Origin: Calliopum simillimum
Lineage: Eukaryota; Arthropoda; Insecta; Diptera; Lauxaniidae
Assembly (NCBI GenBank): GCA_951812925.1
Contig: OX638368.1
Span: 127,061,309-127,125,308, forward strand
Direction of reading: 5' to 3'
DNA length: 64,000 nucleotides
Shown: positions 55,989 to 64,000 of the stretch, piece by piece
How positions within the stretch are numbered: position 1 is the stretch's first letter
How the letters are laid out: the number at the start of each line of letters is the position of its first letter
Made by a program: the position numbers and the translations under genes
The notes under the pieces: generated by a model
Databases searched by the model: none
What the model was told of the DNA's origin: nothing
The model's input: the letters and a program-made list of their open reading frames with translations, nothing else

Positions 55989-58900
55989 GAGTAAGTTCGG
56001 GTAATGTTGTTACCTTTTTCTTTTTCGCTAATTTCCACCAAAGTAATAGTAGTAGGTTAGTTTGGTCAGTTTGGTTTTTAAGAGAGAGGCCAGATCAATT
56101 AAAAGTACCTAAAAATAGCTTAAAAAGAACAGTGTTGGGTAATGTGGATCACCCTGTCTATTTCCTAAAGTGTAGTACCTTTATTTGCGACTTTTGCTGA
56201 CTAAAAGTCGAGTAGTATTATTTTAGATTATATTTGCTATAAAGTATATGGGTGATTCTTAGATAACTGTGCTTTTTCGAGTTGTAAAATTGGCAGATAA
56301 TTTTTTTGGATTTTTGCAAGTTTCTTCATGCTATCTTATGTAAACACACTCCTAAAACTCACCTTTAAGTAAATCAACTACAAGTGTGAATTTACGGCTT
56401 TGAGGTCGAAATTAAGAAATTTTGCTGCCACGTTTGTGACCAAATTGCCACGTTTGTGACATTTTGCCACAGTATGGAAAAATGATGGTTTTGAAACGTT
56501 TTGATGAGAGATATATTGCATATAATGACAAATTTACACTTCAAGACTAATTTTGCAACAGTGTCATGTCTCCAGTGGTCCATTTTTTTAAACCCTATCG
56601 CCCTAAAGATCAACAATGGTTTCCTGTTCTCTGTTTTTATAGCCGTTTATGGTGAATTAGGATCTCCAAATTACGAATCTGATCTTGATTTTTTTCTATT
56701 ACATCAGTATCCTTAGTTATCCTTGCTCAAAAGTGAAAAAATCACAGTTTTGACATCTACTTAATAAAAACAGCAACAAGTAAAATTAATTTTTGTCAAT
56801 GGATTCAGACAGCCAAATTTACTATCAACATGACATAATTTAGCGTTTTTCAATTGGATTCCTAGTTTCCGAGTTATAAGCCTTTAAAAAAAGGATACCT
56901 CTCAATAACACACAAAGGATTTTCTGGACCGAAAAATTAACAAAAATGGTAAGTTTTATTATTTTTATCAAAAATATATTTTATCACAAAAATTTTAAGC
57001 CCTTGCAGACTAAAATCGGATGAAAAAATAAGGCTCTATTGTAGATTTAGTGAATGAACAGATGAAATTTTGATTCTGTTAATTTGCAAAGCAATAGTTT
57101 AGTAGGGTCATTCACTAAATCTAGCATAGAACTGTCATTTTCTATGCGATTATGGTCTGCAAGGTCACGAAATTTTTGTAATTAAATATGTCATTGATAA
57201 AAAAAATAAAACATGATTTTTTGTAACTTTTGGGTCTCGAAAAATCTTTTGTATGTTATCGAAAGAAGTCCTTATTTTAAACGCTTATAACTCGAAAGCT
57301 GGGAATGCAATTGAAAAACGGTAAATTATGTCTTGTTGACAATAAATTTGGCTGTCTGAATCCGTTGACAAAAATTAATTTTACTTGGTGTTGTTTTTGT
57401 TCTATAGCTTTAAGTAGATGTCAAAACAGTGATTTTTTCACTTTTGAGCAAGGATAACTCATGATTCTCATGGTGTAGAAAAATTTTTGTATTAAAAACA
57501 TAATTAATAGCCTTCAACTTTACATCTGTATACTCAAACTTTATATCGAAATATGTTTTTTTGCAGACAAATAAAAAGTGCCACGTTTGTGACATTTTTG
57601 ATGCGCCACGCTTGTGACATTTTTGTAGTTTATCGCTCATTGTAAAGCACGCTTTTGAGTTCAAGATTTTTCCGAAAGAATTTGGGGTCATGTATGCAAA
57701 TCCTATAAAAAAATTGTTTCATGCATAAAATAAAATGTACTACCTGGGAGTGCCGAGTGCCACGTTTGTGACCATAATTTAAAAAGAAAACTGCTTTTGT
57801 TTATAAACTGCCCTATAAAACGCAAACAGATTTCTTTTTGGACTCGTCTTGACATGATGACCTTTGGGTGATGGATAGTGATCAGAACTAATGCATATGT
57901 ATTGCAATATATTGACTGAAACAGTAGTAGCATAATGCTTTCAAGAAATTTTTTTTTTCCAAAACTAGGGGACAGTTTTCAAATCGAAATTGTGCCCTCT
58001 AAAAATAATTTAAAACTGCAGATGAGCTCAGAATATTGTAGCCTTAAGTATTTACTTAATCTGTGTACTAACTTGTTTTCTGTTTTATTTCCGTTTTTTG
58101 GTCGTTTTTCATCGTTTTGTGTATAAAAAGTAGGGGTAGGACATTCCACGTTTGTGACATTTGGGGTATATTTGCAAACTTTCACAGTAGACCAATAATT
58201 ATTTGGTGGTAAAATTGATACGCTCTATTAGAAAAGCATAGTTTCTAACTTATAGCGTAATTTTTTGTGAAAAAAAGCCTACTGTATAGATGAAATCGCC
58301 AGAGGACACAACAAGTACAGCTATCTGAGAATCACCCATAATAATATTTTTTTGTAAGATTAGCCAAATTTATACTAACAAGTATATAAGTAATAAGGGA
58401 TACCGAATCATTCGTAAAATAGTACTCCACATTACTCAAACTTGGGTATCCTACACATGTAATTATCTTTTTAAGTTGTAATAGTAATCAGAGATGATAT
58501 ACGGTATATAATATGGGGTAAGTCCACATTACCCGAATACATCACTTTTTAGAAATAATCATTGAATATATAAAAGAAATGTAAAATCAGACTTGCTTAT
58601 GCATTTTTTCGTTGAATAGTAGTTCCACAATTGCATTAGAGTCAATTGAAGTTTAGGGAACAGAGTTCTGAGGAAGCTATTGGGGGTTATCGTGAATCAA
58701 GATTCCCGGGGAATTTTCTTAAACTGCAATAGATAATGCACGGCAGTCTGAGAAAATTCCCCGGGAATATTTATTCACGATAACCCCCATTGAGTTATTC
58801 AGAGCGTACTAAAAAAACGACAAACTGACCCCACAGCATATGTAAGAAATCGCACACGTGTTAAAATCATTATAGAAAAGCCGAAGAGCGTAAAAATATG

Positions 58901-59012
58901 TTTTTCGCGTTTTAATATACAAAAATAACCAGAATTGCTACACAGTCATTAATATGGGAAATAAAAGGGTGCACCACATTACCCGCATAGTCCACATTAC
59001 CCTTACTTACTA
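55989..59012. mobile_element. GTAATGTGG-family TIR element, copy B, interrupted
   Basis: Inverted relative to copy A (4751-5642). Left end GAGTAAGTTCGGGTAATGTT; right end, strand-flipped, TAGTAAGTAAGGGTAATGTG. TA flanks both ends. Without the nested 2.09-kb element it is about 930 bp, close to copy A (892 bp). CCACATTACCC and GTAATGTGG motifs recur at both ends and inside. 58680-58790 carries an extra inverted repeat (TGGGGGTTATCGTGAATCAA and its complement). Confidence 0.85.
56249..58338. mobile_element. 2.09-kb TIR element with direct CCACGTTTGTGAC repeats
   Basis: Ends TGGGTGATTCTTAGATAACT and, strand-flipped, TGGGTGATTCTCAGATAGCT, flanked by TA (56247-56248, 58339-58340). Inner arms (about 56735-56930 and 57220-57450) form a further inverted repeat (GACAGCCAAATTTA, AAGCCTTTAAAAAAAGGA). 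CCACGTTTGTGAC occurs at 56428, 56448, 57581, 57606 (one mismatch), 57760 and 58146, always on the + strand. No coding capacity. Confidence 0.88.
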
Positions 59013-59183
59013 TATAATTTTAATTCCGCATAAAATAAATTTAACCTTACTGTTAAAGTATATTCAGAATTTTCGAATAACCTTACGCACTCCGAAAAAA
59101 AAAAAATAAAAAATACAAACTGACCGAACTAGGATTCGAACCTGCGCACTGTAGGCGAGTTTGTATGGAACGGCGGTCATATA

Positions 59184-59523
59184 CAGGGTGTACTGCATAA
59201 GATTACGAAGCTTCTGGAAGTCGATAGAGGAGACCTAGACCAACAAAAAATTGCACTTGGAGGGGGGTCTAAAATGTACCCCTGAGGAGTAGCTGATTTC
59301 TGACTTGTTTCAGAAATGTATTCTTTTCCGACCACAAATTAAAAAGTTGGTATGACAAATGTACCAACAAATTAAAGCGAATTGAACGAGGTTAGAAAAT
59401 CAGTTTGAACCATATAACTCCTCAGGGCTACATTTTAGACTCCCTCCAGGTGCAATTTTTTGTTAGTCTAGGCCTCCTCTATCACCTCCAAGAAGCTTCG
59501 TAGCCTTATGCAATACACCCTGT
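59184..59523. mobile_element. 340-bp TIR element, CAGGGTGTA family
   Basis: Ends CAGGGTGTACTGCATAAGAT and, strand-flipped, CAGGGTGTATTGCATAAGGC. The arms run about 110 bp through ACGAAGCTTCT and GATAGAGGAG. TA lies on both sides. Related to the 29484-31115 element. Confidence 0.85.
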
Positions 59524-59589
59524 ATAGCAATAATAGAGCTAGGCTCTTGGAATTCGGTAAAGATGTTTTTTGCATTAAAATAATATAAA

Positions 59590-60125
59590 TCTGTGAATAT
59601 GAACTAAATCCGCTGATGGACACGCTCACCTCACATACAAAGTTAGGGCGTGGTCAAAATTTTTTTTCAAAATGGGTATCAATTTCTATTAACTTGACCA
59701 CGCTTATTTCAAAAATGTTTCAAATTTTGAGCTGTCTTCTGTAGTTTGTAAGTTATGAGAAAATAACGAAAATCAACTTTTTAAAAACTAGATATTGTTT
59801 GTTTGAGTATTTGTCCCTTATTGAGTCGGAAACTAACTAACCGTTTTTAAGAAAATTTTTACATTGTGCTTATATAAAAAAGACTAAATTCATTTGACAT
59901 ATCTCCGAAACTCTTTAACGCAGATACATAAGGTTTGGTAAATATCTAAAAATCATTAGAACAAATAATGCTCACTGAAAAAATGGGCGGGGACACGCCC
60001 TCAAAAAATAAATTCAATATTTCTGTGAGAATATTTGACGCGGATAGATATGATTTGATACATATGCTAAGACAATTAGAACAAATAATTCTAATTAGTA
60101 AAGTGGGTGGTGCCACGCCCCTCTG
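59590..60125 (+). repeat. Diverged GCCACGCCC-type units
   Basis: GGGCGGGGACACGCCCTCAA (59980) and GGGTGGTGCCACGCCCCTCT (60104) recur about 125 bp apart, with GTTTGATACATATG-like text between them. Confidence 0.6.
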
Positions 60126-63100
60126 AGTACTGATTTAAAAATTCATTGATCATTGCAATGATGCCTTCTGCATCTGTACATTTATCGGGATACATAGGAA
60201 GCTCTTGGATTGCTTCTGGTTGTTCATTGGCCCAAATACGATAATTTTGCTTGTTAATGTAGCCGTTCAATCTCGTATTGGATCACTCTTTATATGTAAC
60301 TCTGAGGCTTACGCAATGCAATAATTAACTCTCTGCTGCTACAGAATGAACATTTTTGCACAACGCCTAATGGCATCAACTGAAAACTTTGACTTATGTA
60401 TCATAAAATAATAATATAAAATAATAAATCCTAATTTTTAACTAATATCCTTATAGGTTTTCAAGCTTTACATTTTTTTAGAAGACGTTAAAATACGTTT
60501 TCCTTTAAATTCTTAAACAGCGTAGGAATTAACTTTGAAAATTGCTTGATTTCTTTTTTCTACTTTTTCTTCATAAACTTTTTATTAAGTTTTTGCTATT
60601 GCCAATGACTGCAAAATTTAATTTCCAATAAAATCTTATTTTCCTGCAAAACCAAACGTTTTTCTAATGTTTTTTTTTACCTTTTTTGCTACATTTCCTC
60701 ACACTTCTTTTCAAATACGCTAGCTAAACTAAATATTTTCCAATCGCACTCGACTGTCAAACCAATAATCGTCCTTCTGAAAAAGCAACCAAATAGAAAC
60801 TCCTTACGCGGTGCTAAATGAAAAATTCAACACCGTGTCACACAATGTGGCGCGTCGAAATGTTTGAAATTAAATTTAAGCAAAAGGAAGCAAAAGAAAA
60901 ATGACAAAAAAATGTAACAGAGATGTACCAAAAGGCGAAAAATAGCACTTCCAAAGAACACACCAAAAGAACTAAGAAAAAAAAAAAAAAAAAGGATATG
61001 CAGCGAAAAAAAAAAAAAAAAACGAAACAAACGAGACCGGCTAACAGAAATGGATTTTGGCTCAAAATTTATGTCTGTCGATTTGCGCGCTGTGTTTTCG
61101 GTTCATTTGGCCATCATTCGTTTGGTAGCTGATTTCAAGTTGAATTATTGGCCAGCAAAAGGAAAAAGCAGATAAAACGCAGCATCGCGCAGTTGAGTGT
61201 ACAAATTCGGAATAAAAACAGATGATGTGGGGAAGAATGTGCTATTTTTTTGGGTTAACATTTAAATTTATTACATGGAATTTAATACACAACAACCAAC
61301 CGAGTAACGTAAGGAAAAGGCGAAGAATCGCTGGAAAAACGAGAAGGAACCAGAACAGATGATAAAAATGCAGAGATGAACGTATGTATGTATGTATATG
61401 TAGTGTCGTACGCGGTCAATAAACTTGTTGCGACACACACGCAGATACTAAATTATTTAAGTAATGAGGTCGGTGTAGGTAACGTATTGTTTACCCTACG
61501 GTAGATGGCAACAGTTGAATCTTTGATTTTGTTTTTCTTTGGAGAAGTAGTCGTACATAACTGGAATGTAAAAATAATGCAAAATAATATTCAAAAAATG
61601 TTTTTGAATTCAGTATAAGAGTTTTTCATAAAAATTTAAGAAAGTTTCGTGCTCATTTTTCGTAGATTTGCAACAAAATGATCTAGCAAAACAAAATGTT
61701 AAACTAACAGATTTATTTATGACAATGCAAGCAAATTTCATAGCCATCACGAATCTTTCCGCAGGTACGACCCACGTTTTGTTCAGCAAGGAAGAATTCG
61801 CCGGCATGCTACTGACTCACGTAGTAGACCGGAAAAATTGCTAGCCATATTTCGTAGCCGCCACTACTACCAATTTACACACAAAGCTCTGACGAGCCTG
61901 GAACAGTTAACCTATTGCCGATTTACTATAGATTGTTTAGAGAGGTATACCGGCTTTCTCACGTAACCATGAACTACAACTACTTTTGTGGGAACATGTT
62001 ACCCACTAAAGCTCCGAGAGCTAAAATTTTTAATTACAGTGCTTAGCCATCTTACAATATAAACCTATTCGAATTACTTAGCTGGCAATTGAAAATGTCA
62101 AGTATCACTTTATATATATATATTCTAGATATGTATCTCTAAAGTTATGCAATAATATTATTTTTTTGGTCACATATGTAAGTTATCAGTCTTACGACCG
62201 GCTAGCGTTCTCTCACGAACCACTGTTCGCCAACTTTTTAACTCGAAACATTTACATTCCTTACATTTGAAATTAAAAGAGACAAGCATACAATCTAATG
62301 GACTACAATTGCATATGTAGGGTATTGAAATAATATACACATTTTCCAGTTGAATGTTTAAAAAATTGTATTTTATGCGCCTTTGGCCATAAATGACAAA
62401 TACTTGGTTTGGAATTTCAACGCTTATTTGCCATTTGAGTGGCGTGCAAGCAAGAAATAAGGACCTTTTTTTCTAAACTAATAATTTCTGTATCTTATGT
62501 GACACCGTTGGGACTTTGTGAGGTCCTTGTAAATTATGAATTTTTCTTCATCCAAAATATACGTACTGGTTGCTTTTTGGCGCAAAAAAAGAAAAAAGTT
62601 AAAATGAAAGTTCATCGCTTTTGAACGTGTTAAAATTGCATTATTTTGTCAATTTTTTTTTTATTGGATTTCTTATATTTTAATACTTCTCCTTCTTCAT
62701 GTCCTGCTGCTGCTGTTGCTGCTACTTACATACTCCGAGTCTTTCGGGTTGAACAAAAAGACAAAGTTCAGTTTCACACTTCATCGCGTACAAATGGGCA
62801 AATACTGCAACGCGTACGATAAGCGTGTTTTATGTATAGAAATGTTTGGGTAGAGGTATCTATGTAGGTATGTGTGCAGCCAGCAGGATATGCGCCACCA
62901 TGCAGCGCGCTTAAATGAATGAATTGGATTTTTAAGATGCTCGGACTTAAAATTATGAAAATGGTTAACAAAAAATGAAATTGAATTGCTGCGATTAAAT
63001 TTAATGGTTTGCTTTTCATTAAGGAATTAACGTTGCAAGGACATGAACACTTTTGCCACATTTTAATAGGATTATGAACAACATAATAAATGGTGTTGTT

Positions 63101-63260
63101 CGCATGAAGAATTTTTTGTGTTTTTCTGTTTCTTAAACCAGATAGCACCGAATTTTTACTTTTTTTTAATTTTTCCAATTTTTTAGTATTTTTCTTGTAT
63201 TTGAGATTGTTCGACAATGAATATGGTGATTTTAGAATTTCTTTTTGAATAAGACATCCT
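60126..63260. other. AT-rich DNA without a supported gene
   Basis: Chance frames only. A weak TATA-like AGATAAAACG at 61169 lies about 28 bases before GCAGTTGAG and could be a promoter, but nothing downstream supports it. Short (CTG)n at 62708. Confidence 0.4.
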
Positions 63261-63399
63261 TCTAGAAAGAAGCACGTCAGTCAAATATGCAAACACATTC
63301 TGTGTCTTTTCTTTTCATGGTTCCCTCATCAACGTCCATATCTTTAACGTATGAAATAAGCGCAACGCGATCATAGTGAAAGCGTTGCGATGCTGGAAC

Positions 63400-63700
63400 T
63401 GTAGCTTTATGGCGCTGTGGAAGTGTTTTACAGCTCCGCAAACGCTTTGTTTTCCATTTTCTTGTTTGTTTCCAGTGAAATAAGAACAAGAAAATTACAG
63501 AATATATAAAACAGCTATTAATAGCAGAAAAAACAGGCTAAAATACAAAAAAAAGATGTGTGGCGTTTTGAGCAAAGCTTGTTTCATGTATCACTCTTTG
63601 CTCAAAGCGCCACTTCACGCTGTGTTTTGCATTTTTTTGTGTGTTTCCAGTCGAATTAGAACAAGAAAATGAAAGAATAGGTGAAACAATATAAAAAAGG
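63400..63700 (+). repeat. Diverged tandem duplication, about 173-bp period
   Basis: GTTTCCAGTGAAATAAGAAC (63469) and GTTTCCAGTCGAATTAGAAC (63642) head matching blocks that continue AAGAAAAT. Between them lies a hairpin, TGGCGTTTTGAGCAAAG (63561) against CTTTGCTCAAAGCGCCA (63596). The GCTCAAAG motif recurs near 63756. Confidence 0.7.
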
Positions 63701-64000
63701 AAAAGAAATTATGATAAAGAAACAAAGAATACCAGCAACGCGCAAGCACCACGTTTGCTCAAAGTGCCGCCACGCCTTGCTCCAAGCAACCACTATGATT
63801 ACTATACGCAACTTGATTTTCGTCACGCTTTGCTTTGAGCGGTACTTTGCTTAATGGGCGCACTCCGGTCGCGTTCTTACTTTCTGAATTTTGCATTTTT
63901 TGTTGGGATCAAACCAGAAAACGTACTTTTCTCTCTATGTCGTCTTAAATTCTTTTGTATTCTGAAGGAGACAAGTCTTATTATTATCCCAAATGTCATA

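Larger units (their letters stand above)
55924..59183 (-). repeat. tRNA-related SINE-like element, copy 3, split by nested insertions
   Basis: Left piece 55924-55988 (TCTAGTAAATTTTATTAGAA, TTTCAAGTCA) and right piece 59013-59183 (CTTACTGTTAAAGTATATTC, and B box GGTTCGAATCC on the minus strand near 59130) are together colinear with 21738-22030. The 3.02 kb between them is the GTAATGTGG element, itself interrupted. Confidence 0.65.

Noticed and set aside
62774..63217. 147-codon minus-strand ORF
   Set aside because: No family features; Lys/Asn-rich start and mixed composition fit a chance frame in AT-rich DNA.

Overview
The window is AT-rich, intron-bearing eukaryotic DNA. It suggests a higher fly (Diptera, Brachycera), and a tephritid-like fruit fly is my best guess. 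The reasons are two insect gustatory receptor genes with short fly-type introns, jockey-clade and mariner/Tc1 transposon relics, and a polyQ/polyA/polyN-rich protein typical of fly genes. The species cannot be fixed from sequence alone.

Only three protein-coding genes are convincing, all on the + strand. Two are a tandem pair of gustatory receptors (6304-8326, 421 aa; 10790-12230, 414 aa). They share the same four-exon structure, and both end in the gustatory receptor TYhhhhhQF signature. The third (38254-44499, four exons, 970 aa) has an N-terminal coiled coil, a long low-complexity middle and a C-terminal KKKKRVNF motif that looks like a protein phosphatase 1 docking site; I cannot name it. 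A candidate TATA-less promoter with a non-coding first exon lies at about 18787-18890.

Nearly everything else is repeats. Broken autonomous elements are a Tc1/mariner-type relic (185-1213), a 5'-truncated LINE with a clean 13-bp target duplication (2914-3347), a Tc1-like relic (3490-4130), a frameshifted DD34D mariner (9484-10150, minus) and a jockey 3' end (22826-23972). Around them are many non-autonomous inverted-repeat elements, most with TA target duplications. They include a 1.7-kb near-perfect palindrome (45476-47208), an 803-bp element with CACAGTG ends (36397-37199), a foldback family in at least three copies, and three unrelated elements that each carry one short motif repeated through their body (GTAATGTGG, CCACGTTTGTGAC, CGAAACCTCCC). 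A dispersed family with GCCACGCCC-bearing internal units occurs at least six times, twice inside introns of the third gene. One copy holds a 534-bp (TTAGG)n array, the ancestral insect telomere repeat, which flies no longer use at telomeres.

The most layered locus is 55924-59523: a tRNA-promoter-bearing repeat holds a GTAATGTGG element, which holds a 2.09-kb CCACGTTTGTGAC element, and a fourth element sits at the far end. Layout: 0-6 kb transposon relics; 6-12.3 kb receptors; 12.6-37 kb repeat-dominated; 38-44.6 kb coiled-coil gene; 45-60 kb repeat-dominated; 60-64 kb AT-rich with no supported gene.
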